A DNA stretch of 64,000 nucleotides from Chamaecrista fasciculata (GCA_003254925.1 QANZ01054283.1:34580-98579), one strand, 5' to 3'. Counted from the first letter of the stretch, positions 1 to 11,671 are shown. Numbers and translations are program-made. Notes: a model not told the origin generated them from the sequence alone.

Positions 1-253
1 ATCTCATCTCATTATTTCCTACCATTTCTACCCCTATACAAATTACAAAAATCCATCAACTTTTTTCTACCAACCACAATCATTACATACCCTTTTATAT
101 AATTTCACACCCTATTTAACATCATTATCACTAAAATCACCCAAACACCAATACATCATCTCATCTCATCCAATTAAAAAATAATCTCATCCCATCCATT
201 TGGATGAGATTGGATGAGATTGGATTAGAATTGAAAGTCTCCCAAACAGACCC
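1..253. mobile_element. PIF/Harbinger-like element, right part only
   Basis: The stretch ends in CCCAAACAGACCC, a one-base variant of the terminal repeat of the element at 2283-4021, and is rich in CATCTCATC/GATGAGAT repeats. Positions 1-180 align by eye with about 3780-3960 of that second copy, including the shared phrase CATTACATACCCTTTTATA. The left end lies outside the window. No coding capacity is visible, so it is a non-autonomous copy. Superfamily assignment is inferred from the better preserved copy. Confidence 0.6.
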
Positions 254-2279
254 TCAATTTTTATGTTCAAAAATGTAAATCCAGTCATCATGCCACGGTG
301 GAAAAAAAAATATGAATGTCCAGTCATTATGCCACGTCAGACCCAAAAAATGACATATAAGTAAAAAAATTGCCACATGGGCATTAAGTCAAAATTGGGG
401 GCATAATTGAAACGTTAGTTTCACATTGAGGGCACACTTGAACAAAATGAAACGTTAGGGGCATAACTGAAAATCACTGCAAACGTTAGGGGCACAAAAG
501 GGTGTTTTGCCTATTTTAAATTGTCATGGATTTTCTATCTAAATGTATCCATATAGAAAACTAATTTGATATCTCTGAGTCCTTTAAAAGATGCAGACTC
601 CAACTATACTTAATTATGATAGATATTCATATTTATAAGACCTTTCAAATAGAAATCATATAATAAGTCAACCTCACGATACTATTAATCATGTACAAGT
701 TAATACTCTATTCTTTTTGCCCTCGTGTCAATTCAATCAAAGACAATGCTTTTATGATTTATCCCATTGACTGCATTCTCACGGCTCTTGAAAATAATCA
801 AAGTAGCATACACTGACTCATCTCTTCTCTTTCTTTTTCTTTTTTTTGTAAGTAAACATTATTTGAGGTATTCATTGTTGAGAATAGTGACGCATTGACT
901 CATCTCTTCATAGCAGAGTCCATAAGAGTATCTTGAAAAGGATTGGCGAATCATTTCAAGAACTCACACAATATTGAAACATAGATATATTCACATGCTT
1001 TCTTATGTGGTATTTAAAGCACATGTCGTAGAAATCACATGTTATTTTGACTGTTCTAATATTAAATATACAATATAATAAGAGCTCATTAAGCGAAATA
1101 AATTAGATAATTAAAGTGAGCAAGTTTAAATTAATGGATAGAAGACGTGAAGATTGCAGAAAGGGACATCAATTTCTTCCAAAATCCGTTTCATTATTTA
1201 TGCATTAAAGGGGCCAATTGAAGACAAAAAGTTACAATTCCTATTAATTCCATCTATTCTCATCTATTCTCATTTAATTAATTTTAAACAACTTTATATC
1301 TCTTCCTTCATTGAAACCCCATTTTAATTGAAAAAAAATAATAAAAAACAGGAATTTGACTTGATTTATATCAAATCCTCCTCAGTTCTCAATCTTACAT
1401 AACAAAGAGTTTTCTTCTATATCTAATTGAATTATTGAAATCAATTTTAATTTTAGAGTATGTAAAAATTGTTAGGAAGTGTGGATACTTCATGGATTTG
1501 GATTCTTTGCGATTCATTTGCACGATAGAGGATTCATTACCGATATTTCATTAACTAATTAAAATCAATTTTATTCTTTGATTGTGTAAAAATTATTATG
1601 AAGTATGGACATTTTATTTCGAGGACATGTTATCATACATGATAAACATGTGTCTGTGTCTAACACTCATACGACATATATTTATAAGTTTCATAATATA
1701 AAATTAATTTTTATAATTTTAACAAGACAAATAATAAAAAATAATGATACATTTGACATAATATTATGAATAAATATTGTAATTTTTAAATTTTTCATCA
1801 AAACTTATAAATTTTTAATATATATTTATAAATATATGTTGTGTCGTGTCGTATAATTTTAAATATTTAGCGTGTTGATTGTATTATATGTCGCCTTCGT
1901 GTCAACGTTGATGCTTTGTAGAAAAATTGTGATTGCAGGGTAAAAACGGAAACTTACTATTTGTTTGAAACAAATGGGCGCTAGTTATGATAAACATTTT
2001 GGAATCATGATTTTTTTGAGATTATTGATTTTTCAATTATAGTTGTGATTTCAAACATGTTTTGTTGAACTATTGAATGACTTAAGGTACTACGTTCCTT
2101 ACAATAACATAATGATTATAGTTTATGCATTGGACAATTATACACCACCAACTTTCAACATTTGAATTCACTTTGTTTTTCCAACATCAGTAAAAACAAA
2201 TAAAGTTGATTAGGCATTTTCATTACTAAATTTTTTTAAAAGAAATGTATAAAACACGTGAAAGAAGTTTTGAAAAGAT
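254..2279. other. AT-rich intergenic DNA with repeat debris
   Basis: No gene is visible. 254-520 looks like one end of a degraded element: CAGTCATxATGCCACG occurs twice, and AACGTTAGGGGCA three times (one copy diverged). 1620-1930 carries repeated GTGTC/CGTGTCGT motifs typical of a decayed transposon. The remainder is low-complexity AT-rich sequence. Confidence 0.5.
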
Positions 2280-2282
2280 TTA

Positions 2283-2675
2283 GGGCCTGTTTGGGGATGG
2301 GGCATCCCAAACTCATTCCATTCTAATCCTAATCTCAACCTAAAATTAGATGAACAGTCCAGTTTGGGTGTTTGTCTGGCACATAATCTCATCTCATCCA
2401 AATCATCATCCCATTTGTCATACATTTATTAATCTACCCCTATTTATATACCTATATTTACCTACACTCTAATACAAATATAAAAAAGATAATTAGACAA
2501 AATAGTAATTTTACATACCCTCATTTATTACACTTATAATTTTCTCTCTCTCCATCATTTCTTATTAATTTTTTTTTCTCTCCCTCTCACTCACTCACAA
2601 ACACACACAAACTTTTCTCTCTCCTTTTCTCTCTATCTCTCACACACCCACCCACCCACTCCCTCTCTCTCCCTC

Positions 2676-2706
<31 letters not shown>

Positions 2707-4021
2707 TTATATTATATATATATAATTTATATTAATTTAATTAAACAAAGATGTTTTTGTCCATTTGTAATGTTGTTTTTTTTAGTCCCAACATTTCTCT
2801 ATTTCTTTTGAGTAAAATATACAATTGAATCCCTAAATTATTTTTTAAGTTACAATCTTCTATTCTATTTACTGTATTTTTTTAAAAAAAAGAAAAAAAT
2901 TACTTATCTTCACTTTTATAGGCATTTTAGTCCTCAAACTATGAGCTCAATTTCCTTGGCTAGTAAAACTATTTTATGTTTAGTTTTTTTCTCAAACTAT
3001 GAAAATAGTTTGATTTTGGTCCTCAAACTATTTGTTGTTCTAAATTCGTGTCCAAATTCATCCGATGATTATGCGCTATGGATAATGGAGAAATAACGGT
3101 TATTTTTTTGTTGGGAAAATACACAAGTTTCCATGTGTTTGTTATTTTTCTGGTTCGAATCATGGGTAGCAAAAAAATTGCAATGTTGTTTTGTTGGGAA
3201 ATTACAAAGTTATGGACCAAATTGTACATTTACAATCATTTCCATATTACTTGCATTCTGGTCCCACGATATTGTTTGTTATTTTTTGCACCTTGCAAAT
3301 AAAAAATATACCCGATTGTTGACGGTACAAGCTTTGTTCGAGCCCCGAGTACAGATATTAGGGACCGATTCTTTGGACCGATACAATGTTATGGACCAAA
3401 TTTTATGTTTACAATACTTTTCATGTTATTTGCATTCTAGTCCCCAAAATATTACTTATTATTTTCTTTATATTCAAATTCATAAATGTGCCCCATTATT
3501 CATGGCTGGGATTCTCTACGAGCTTTGAATTATCACTCACACATGTTAGGGATTGATTAATTGGTCGGATACAAATTTATGGACCAAATTGCATTCTCAA
3601 AAGAATTATAATGTTATTTTCATTTTGCCCCATAATCTCATCCAATAGGATGGACCAAAATCCATCATCCTATAGGATTGAGAAATCACGCTTTCCAAGA
3701 GCATCTCATCCAAATATCATCTCAGTCAAACCCTAGTTAAACCCCACCCAAACACCTATCATCTCATCTCAATCTCAATCTCAACATCATTATTTCATAC
3801 AATTTCTACCCCTATACAAATTAAAAAAAATCCATAATCATATTTCAACCAACCACAATCATTACATACCCTTTTATATAATTTCACACCCTATTATACA
3901 TCATTTTCTCTCAAACCATCCAAACACTTCATCTCATCCTAATTTCAACATCATCTCATCTCATCTCATAGGTTGAGATTGGATTGAGATTGGATTGAAC
4001 TTACAAGTCCCAAACAGGCCC
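2283..4021. mobile_element. PIF/Harbinger-like DNA transposon, non-autonomous
   Basis: The terminal inverted repeats GGGCCTGTTTGGG (2283-2295) and CCCAAACAGGCCC (4009-4021) are perfect over 13 bp and flanked on both sides by TTA (2280-2282, 4022-4024). A TTA target duplication with a GGGCCTGTTTGG-type end is the hallmark of the PIF/Harbinger (Tourist) superfamily. The 1.74-kb interior has no transposase. It includes CT-rich and AT-rich simple sequence (2520-2720) and a degenerate tandem repeat at 3130-3640. A homologous copy is truncated at the window start. Confidence 0.75.
3130..3640. repeat. Degenerate ~180-bp tandem repeat
   Basis: The phrase TATGGACCAAATT recurs at about 3211, 3390 and 3578. 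Each is followed 30-40 bases later by related text (ATTACTTGCATTCTGGTCCC, ATTTGCATTCTAGTCCCC, ATTTTCATTTTGCCCC). Units are about 179 and 188 bp. The short reading frames here are by-products of the repeat and are not credible genes. Confidence 0.55.
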
Positions 4022-4082
4022 TTAACTATTGAGTTGGCTTATGTCATTTTTTTTAAGGCTTAGATTGTTTGTAATTCTAATA

Positions 4083-4427
4083 TGTTATAAACATGCATAT
4101 ATGTGCATGTGATGTGTGGATGACCACATTTATGACAAGTCATTAAGATAAATGGCTATTAGAATTTTTATTCTCTTGTAACATTTCCTTCATGATACTC
4201 TTAAATCCATGGTGTAACCATTCCCTCATTAGTATGTTTTAAGGCATATAACTTCCCTTACATTATGGTGTCCTTAATAACTTATAACCTACCCACCTTT
4301 CTTTATGTCAAGAGTCCTATATAAGGGAGACTTCACTTTGTACACATTAGTAGAATGAGTAATAAAATAATAAGATGTCTCTATATCTTCGTACTTCATA
4401 ATCTATTATTTTGTTAGTTTTACAACA
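4083..4427 (+). repeat. Left LTR (internally deleted)
   Basis: Starts TG, ends CA. It matches the right LTR apart from seven substitutions and a 113-bp gap. TATAAGG near 4320 could be the LTR promoter. Confidence 0.85.
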
Positions 4428-5761
4428 CGTTATCAGCACGAGTCTCTACCGAATTAGAGCAAGATAATTTTAATATTTCTTTTCATCATCAATTGAAGGT
4501 AAGAAAGTCTTATTCTTACTTTTGAGTTATTTTTATTTAAGCAGGTTCATGATCTATTTTAAATTTAAATTTATTGTCACCTTGAAAAATTGAGGATTAT
4601 ATAAGAATGGCCTGAAGCCATATTATCTTTGATTTGATTATCATGGAATTGATAATTTTATCCATTTATGGATATGTGATGAAAAGAAAAAGTCACATTT
4701 TTATAGATCTATAAAATGTAAAGATGTAGCTATTGAAATTAGCTAATAATGACCTAGAAGACTATGAATCAATATATATATTGATAAATCGTTGATATAA
4801 GTTTTATGGTTGTTGAAAATTTTTTATGGCTTGAAGCCATGTTATTTGTAATGAATAAGTGCATATAAGAATTGTTGCACATATTGGTAATTTGCCAAAA
4901 GCAATAGTTTGACTAATAATAGTCTTGAAGGCTAATAGTTTGTGCATGAGTTTATTATCATCAAATTGATTATTTTATTATTTCAATAAAAATATTGCTC
5001 AATATTGGCCCTGAAGGCTAATAGCTAGTCCATTTTAAGGAATCATGAGTGCTAACTATATAGCTATTGAAAATGATGAGAATTTTCCTTGATTGTCTTG
5101 AAGACTAATGTTAATATATCTATTTTTATATTGATGAGATAGAAATGAAATTGGCAATGTGAATTGATTTTTGAAATTTTTGACACCATATATCTCCAGT
5201 AGAGATGATGATGATGATATGACAAATGTATTTTTGTAGTTGTCATTGATGAACATGAAGTTCAAGAATCATATATTTGTATGTAAATGTATATTTAGAA
5301 GACTAGTCATTTTTAATGAATGAGTATTGGTAGAAAAGCCAAAAAGCTCAAAATACGCTAGAAGCGTAATATACATTATGTAGAGAATCATTTTCTCAAA
5401 ATAAAGAGAATAGAAAAATTTCACTATTGTGCTCTATAAGAGACAATAAGTTTATAAGATCAAAAATTTTTATTTTTCATGAAAGTTATAACCCCAACAG
5501 TGGTTTCGGTACCAAGAACTTTCATTGAATTTGAAAAATATTTGAAGGGATATTGAAAATTGAAAATCATATGGCCTGAAGCCATCGACAAATGTATGAC
5601 AATCCCCTGAAGACTATGAGTTGAGGTATTTTGATGAATTATTATGAGTTAAGGATTATTAAATAAAAGTGATTGAAATCTCATTTTCTTATTTGTTGAC
5701 GTTTGATAATTGGCCAAAATACCATTAGTAATCAGATAAATCCCCTAAGTAAATATTTAAC

Positions 5762-5953
5762 TTTGGACCAGCAGTCCAGACACCAGAAGATGTCAAAATT
5801 TGGACTAGTAGTCCCGAAAATATTAGAATATGTTAAACTTTGGACTAGCAATCTAGACACCAGAAGTTGTCAAATTTTTGACAAGAAGTCAAGGCACTAG
5901 AAGTTGTCATACATTTAGACCAGTAGTCTTACCACCTGAAGATGTCAAAACCT
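5762..5953 (+). repeat. ~38-bp tandem repeat inside the copia-like element
   Basis: About five diverged units of the form TTTGGACCAGCAGTCCAGAC + ACCAGAAGATGTCAAAA lie head to tail; units vary from 37 to 40 bp. They contain the small palindrome GGACCAGCAGTCC and variants (GGACTAGTAGTCC), so each unit could form a short hairpin. Confidence 0.7.
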
Positions 5954-7112
5954 ATAAAATATAATTGAGTTTTTGTAGGAAATAAATAAATTTGTATAAG
6001 TGTAATGCACTAGCAGTGCAAGATTTCTTATATGAAAAGTGAAATGAGGGGAAGATAAATCTATGGATCCAATCAATCAGATTTTATGAGTCTTTGGAAA
6101 GACTTGGGTATATACCAGATTGAATATTATGCGTTACGTTGTTAGAAAATGATATATTCATGTGTAAGAAATCCCTGGAGGATTTGAAATGCCTGAAACA
6201 TACAATCTATATATACAGTGTTAGCATATAAAATGATTAATATATACATCACTAAATAAATTTTTATATCATGAAAGATTCATGAATTATTTTTGTATTT
6301 TTATCGGTAACTTAATTTTTTTTTTTAAAAAAAAAAGTGAGAGAAAGAATTGATGATATTAATATTTGAGAATTTTGAAGAAGGTGTTTTCTCAATGAGA
6401 TTACAATAATTTTATATTGATAAATGGATTTAATGATCATTGAATGTACTTGAAATCAATTTGATTATATATGATTTTTTATAACTTTATTAATATTTTG
6501 TTTATAAAAAAAATTGTGATTGATAAGTTGCCAAAAACAAATACAATATTGTTGAATTTTATATTTTTAATTCTTTAATAATGAGAATATAGTGAAAGGT
6601 AAATGATTTTGTTATCTTATGATACTTTTTTATATCAATATGCTATACTCAAAGAAGTGAATTATATATGTGTCTAATTTATATTATTTTTTATCATGTG
6701 AAAAGAATTTTATTGATTAGTCATGTGAAATATGGAATTACTTTATATTTTATGTTAAGGATTTTATGTGCAATGGAAATTTATATCATGCATCAGTATG
6801 ATTAGATATCTTTAGTAGACAAGGAAGAATTAGCTCAAACATCTTGAAGATGAAGCACAATGCGTTTTGAAGACGAAGTGCACTTTTGAGGGGAAGTCAA
6901 AGTACTTGCAAATAATATACTCTTTTTCTTTCGCTAAGTTTTTGTCCCACTGGGTTTTACTTAGCAAGGTTTTAATGAGGCATATATTTGTAGTGGAAAA
7001 ATTATGAATAATGTACTTTTTTTTCCTTCGTTAAGTTTTTATCCCATTGGGTTTTTCTTAACAAGGTTTTTAATGAGGCATGTATTCATAATATATGGTC
7101 ATCCAGGGGGAG

Positions 7113-7570
7113 TGTTATAAACATGCATATATGTGCATGTGATGTGTGGATGACCACATCTATGACAAGTCATTAAGATAAATGGCTATTAGAATTCTTA
7201 TTCTCTTGTAACATTTCCTTCATGATACTCTTAAATCCATGGTGTAACCATTCCCTCATTAGTATGTTTTAAGGCATATAACTTCCCTCACATTATGGTG
7301 TCCTTAATAGCTTGTAACCTACCCACCTTTCTTTATGTCAAGAGTCCCATATAAGGGAGACTTCACTTTGTACACATTAGTAGAATGAGTAATAAAATAA
7401 TAAGATGATGGGAGGATGAGTTCTTGAAGACCTACATCCATGAATCATATAGAATAATTCCTAAAGAACTAAGTCTTTTTAAGGACTAATTTGTATATCT
7501 CTTTCTCTCTCTTATATCTATCTCTATATCTTCGTACTTCATACTCTATTATTTTGTTAGTTTTACAACA
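7113..7570 (+). repeat. Right LTR (full length)
   Basis: Starts TG directly after the purine tract and ends CA just before an (AT)n run at about 7579-7604. Contains the 113-bp segment absent from the left LTR. Confidence 0.85.
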
Positions 7571-7573
7571 AAA

Positions 7574-7604
<31 letters not shown>

Positions 7605-8418
7605 GTATAAATTTAAATAAGTAAATATGACACTCGAGCTTTCAGTGGTTTTTTTTTTTTTCGTGATATTTTTATTTAAAACTTTAAGATTAAAATGTAT
7701 GACTTCTTTTAAATTTTATCTTGCAAAAAGGCTTCTTGAATTGTAAGATTTTGTAAAACAATTCTTAAATTATCATATTTTGAATAAATTTGTTTTGCTT
7801 TGTTGATCTACTTTCGATTTCTATTTTTTATAATTTATGTAAATAGTATTACTCAGAACATATAATTAGAAATTAGTAAATCTGATAGAGGTTAAAAAAA
7901 ATAAAAATATATTAGTTCTTTATTAAAAGTTTTAACAACATACTTTTATAGAAAACAAAAAGTCGTTTGTTACTTTTTTTTTTATATATAATTGATTTTT
8001 TCTTGAAAAATAAGTTTAAAGGCTTTTACAAACATCATAAAGAACTAGCTAATTCTTCCAAATATGACAAAAGGACAACGGACTTGAAAACTTCATATAT
8101 AGAATTTTATTGTAGTCCACAAAAAAAATAATCCATTGTTGTAAACTTGTAATCATTATTGATCAACTTAAGGATTATCTTTTTATGTTGTGGTCTAAAT
8201 TGCATCATGTAGATCGTCCTCGCGTTGTTAATTAGGTCTAGTGAGCATTTGAAAAACCTTACAATCATGAAACATGCTTTTCTCAAATATAAGGGCACCA
8301 AATTCCTAAATTTTAAGGACATTAACATGGAAAAATCCAATCTTTCTCATACATATAGCAACTAGAAACCTTACAATATATATATATATATATTCTAGTA
8401 TTATTTCCACATTCATCA
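7571..8418. other. AT-rich intergenic DNA
   Basis: No gene or clear repeat boundary. Contains an (AT)n microsatellite at about 7579-7604 and long T runs. A 77-codon frame on the minus strand (8107-8340) has no recognisable domain and is not called. Confidence 0.5.
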
Positions 8419-8428
8419 TTTGATAATT

Positions 8429-10659
8429 GAGTAAACTAGCATTTTGGTCCCTGAATTATGCAGGCGGTGGCAGTTGAGTCTCTAAATTTACGAAATTGTA
8501 GACTGGGTCCCTGAATTATGTTAACTCGTTGCAAACAGGTCCTTCCGTCACTCAGCCGTCCCAAAAAAGCTAAGGTGGCACGTTAGTTAGCTGACTGGGA
8601 CCGTTAAGTGGCACGTTAACTGCCACGTCAGTACCGGTTAAACTGAAAAGAAAAAAAATGTGCCACCTATGTAATTTTCGCCACATCAGCCTAATAATTA
8701 AAAGAAACCTCCATATGCCAAAATTTTCGTTGGGCAAATAGGTCCCTGCCCCATTTTTATTCCATTATTCTCAATTCACCCTCTTTTTCATCATCTTCAT
8801 TCATTTTAGTCCTAAATCATCAAAATAAAATTGTAAAGTGTCTCAAAACTCTTCCAAACATTCCAATTTAGTCCTTAAAAATATTAAAAACCCTAAACCC
8901 TAAATCCCTAAAACTTAAAAAAAAATAATCTTCATTTTCATCCAATTTGGTCCTTAAAAATATTAAAAAGCCTATACTCTAAAACCTTAAACCCTAAATC
9001 CTAAAACCCTAAACCTAATTTTTTTTAATCTTCATCTTCATCTTCCCAGATTAAATTTCTTTTTAATCTTCATGATCATCATTTTCTCATATCATCATCA
9101 ACATCATCATAATCAACATCTCATATCATCATCAACATCATCATCTTCTTCCTCCTCCTCCTCCTCCTCCCAAAAATTGAAAAAAAAGGAGCAATCTGTA
9201 TTCCAGGTCCGACTCGTCCCAATCTTCTTCCTCCTCTCAATCATCATCTTCAACCCTCAACACCCTTAAACCTAGAAGCCAGAAAATTGAACCAGTGATT
9301 TCCATAACTCTTTGAATTTTTCTTTCTCAATTCAGAAATTACCCTCAATTTCAAGTTCCCACTCTCACTGAAACAGGAACCTCACTTTCAAGTTTCAACC
9401 TCAAAAATCAACTCCAAAAAGTTCCAAGAATTTGAATCGAAGAAACGAGAGTTTGAGAGTTTGGTGGCGATGCAAATTTTAGAGAAATCATAGATGTGAG
9501 GGTTTTTAGAGAGGCTATGTTGAAGGCTATTGAGAGGTTCGACTAGAGATTGAGGTATCCGAGGTGAGTTTATAGCGTGTGGAACCGGAGTAATCAAGCC
9601 CTAATCCCTTCAATTCGGCGATTCTGGCTTCAGCTTTTTTGATGATTTGTTTCTTGAAACCGCCATAGAGGCCGCGATCTCCTATGTAGACGACGAGAGC
9701 GAAAACGAAAACGAAATTGATGAAGGAGCACACGACGGAGAGTTGAAAACGCTAACCTAGAAATTGCGATTTTGGTTCGATTTGGCTAGATGTGAAAATG
9801 GTTTTTGAAATTGAAATTGGGGATTTGAAATTGGTGATGATGCCAGAGAGTTGGTGATCAGAGAGGTCGATTCCAGACGGAGCCGCTTTCGCAAGTGACG
9901 CCGTCGAAGTTGCATATGGGGTTGGAGGAATTCGATTGGGCAAAGGATGAAGAGATGACGACATGTGGTGGTGGTGATGGAGATGAAGATGAACATGAAG
10001 ATGTTGGCTTTAAGAAAAAAAATAGGAATTTATGTTAAATTGGGAACATGAAGATGAAGGTTAAGAAAAATTAAGTTTTAGGGGTTTAGGGATTTAGATT
10101 TTAGGGTTTAGGGTTTTTAATATTTTTAAGGACTAAATTAAATGAAGATGAAGATTAAAAAAAAATTAAGTTTTAGCGATTTAGGGTTTAGGGTTTTAGG
10201 ATTCAAGGTTTTTAATATTTTTAAGGACTAAATTGGAATGTTTGGAAGAGTTTTGGGACACTTTACAATTTTATTTTGAGGATTTGGGATTAAAATGAAT
10301 GATGATGATGAAAAAGAGGGGGAATTGAGAATAATAGGATAAGAATGGGTTAGGGACCTAATTTCTCAACTAAGACTTTTTTTTAATTCTTATGCTAAGG
10401 TAGCGTTAATTACACATGTGGCAAAAAAAATTTTCTTCAATTTAATCGGTGCTGATGTGGCAGTTAACGTGCCACGTCAGCACTTAACAGTCCAACACAA
10501 CAGTTAACGTGCCATATCACCTTTTTTGGCACGGCTAGGTGACGGAGGGACCAATTTGTCAGACTTGCATAATTCAAGGACCGGGTCGTCAATTTCATAA
10601 ATTCAGGGACTCAACGGTCACTGCCTGTATAATTCAGGGATCTAAATGCTAGTTTACTC
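8429..10659. mobile_element. Mutator-like long-TIR element with captured gene fragment (Pack-MULE-like)
   Basis: The ends GAGTAAACTAGCATTT (from 8429) and the reverse complement AAATGCTAGTTTACTC (to 10659) are flanked by a perfect 10-bp duplication TTTGATAATT (8419-8428, 10660-10669), as expected for MULEs (about 9 bp). The inverted arms are very long, roughly 8429-9060 and 10030-10659. They share GGTCCCTGAATTATG-type phrases, GTGGCACGTTAACTGCCAC and a telomere-like AAACCCTAAA stretch. The unique centre (about 9060-10030) is less AT-rich, has no transposase and includes a fragment of a leucine-rich-repeat receptor gene on the minus strand. Non-autonomous. Confidence 0.85.
9830..9955 (-). pseudogene. 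LRR receptor-kinase N-terminal fragment captured in MULE
   Basis: Read on the minus strand, one frame gives SSFAQSNSSNPICNFDGVTC and then ESGSV (9950 to 9876). This matches the N-terminal cap of LRR receptor kinases (C-x-F-x-G-V/I-x-C). The adjacent frame continues with GIDLSDHQLSGI (9874 to 9839), the start of the first repeat (xIDLSxxxLSG). A frameshift therefore separates the two parts, and nothing resembling further repeats, a membrane segment or a kinase follows. It is a broken host-gene piece between the arms of the transposon, of the RLK7/IKU2 style as far as can be judged. A neighbouring minus-strand frame at 9527-9733, with a hydrophobic stretch, might be another captured exon but is not recognised. 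Confidence 0.7.
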
Positions 10660-10955
10660 TTTGATAATTTATAGTGACTTGAAATTAAAGGTGTTATATG
10701 ACAATTTTTACTGCATGACGTTCTTATAGAAAGTTAAGTTTTTACTGTGTAACGTTCTTACAGGATCAATGTTTGTTAATAAGCTTATCAATAAAAGTCT
10801 AATTCACCAATTATTAGTATACCAAGCTAGCTCTAGCCATTATATTAAATCAGTTTTTTTTATCATATATAAACTTGATTTACATTTTTTTTTTATGATT
10901 AATCACAAGGTATACTTAAAAATGCATGATCTTTGGTCATAGGCATTATTATGTC

Positions 10956-11491
10956 GAGGGATGGCAACGAGTAGAGTACTCGATGGTTTTGTCATTATTC
11001 GTATCCGTTCATTCTAACCAATATTCGTACTTTATCCGCATCTGATAAATTAATATCCGTACCTTAGCCTTATCCGATATCTGACGAATACCCAAAATAT
11101 CTGAAAAAATCATGCATATGGGTAGGATATCTTGTTTAATACATTGGATATATCGGGTACCCAATATCAAGTATCCATCAACTAAAAAAATAAAATTATT
11201 ATTAACTTATATTTGAAATTTGTTTTTTAATATAAAAATTAAATATAAAATAAAAAAAATGATTATCTAAAAATATATACAAAAATAATTAATTAAATCA
11301 AAACAATTGTATATAAAATATTAATTTGAATATAAAATATAAAAATTAAATAAGTAATATGGTATCAGATACTCTAACTATCCGTTCATTTCGTACGGAT
11401 ATAGGCTATCCGAAGACAATATATGTATCCGTTCAAAATCTGAAAAATATTTAATTTTTACTACTTATACCCTATCCGATATCTGGTCTCG
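10956..11491. repeat. Degenerate ATCCGxATC-rich transposon copy
   Basis: Begins AGGGATGGCAACGAG and carries many TATCCG/ATATCTGA motifs (TATCCGTTCATTC, CTTATCCGATATCTGA, CCTATCCGATATCTG). A related copy lies in opposite orientation at about 61030-61262. This is a dispersed repeat type common in dicots; ends and superfamily are not resolved. Confidence 0.55.
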
Positions 11492-11671
11492 ATTCTCTCT
11501 TCTCTCCTAGTAAGAAACATTACTCCTTCTCTCTAGAGTTTCTTCCTTTTCCTCTAGATCTAGTTCACTAAAAATCCTCTATGCTACTTTTTTTTGTTTC
11601 TTTTATTTCTCTTAGTTAATTAAATCTAGATTTGGTCTAGTCCTGGCGATTATTTTTCCATATTTAGTTTT

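Larger units (their letters stand above)
4083..7570 (+). mobile_element. Non-autonomous Ty1-copia-like LTR retrotransposon
   Basis: Two direct LTRs flank a 2.7-kb interior. Left LTR 4083-4427 (345 bp) and right LTR 7113-7570 (458 bp) both begin TGTTATAAAC and end TTTTACAACA. Aligned parts differ at only about seven positions; the left one lacks 113 bp present in the right one (after AATAATAAGATG). The left LTR is followed by CGTTATCAGCACGAG, a TATCAG-containing primer-site-like sequence, and the right one is preceded by the purine tract CCAGGGGGAG. The interior has no gag-pol frame. It keeps the copia-type 3' phrase GTCCCACTGGGTTTT...AGCAAGGTTTT...GAGGCA twice (about 6944-6983 and 7036-7080). 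No matching 5-bp duplication is visible (TAATA before, AAATC after). It would depend on proteins of an autonomous relative. Confidence 0.85.

Noticed and set aside
3023..3528. Overlapping 68-131-codon ORFs
   Set aside because: They fall in the degenerate tandem repeat inside the Harbinger-like element, on both strands, with no domain or splice support.
5056..5265. Two minus-strand ORFs in the copia-like element
   Set aside because: AT-rich, overlapping each other, no similarity to gag or pol. Treated as chance frames.
5762..5953. CRISPR-like array
   Set aside because: Units are contiguous, diverged tandem repeats with no unique spacers, in a plant retroelement.
8107..8340. 77-codon minus-strand ORF
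   Set aside because: No recognised domain, no nearby exon or regulatory signal. Left out as unsupported.
8889..9020. Telomere-like CCCTAAA repeats (also inverted near 10085-10200)
   Set aside because: They are degenerate and occur in both arms of the long-TIR element, so they belong to the transposon and not to a telomere or interstitial telomeric array.
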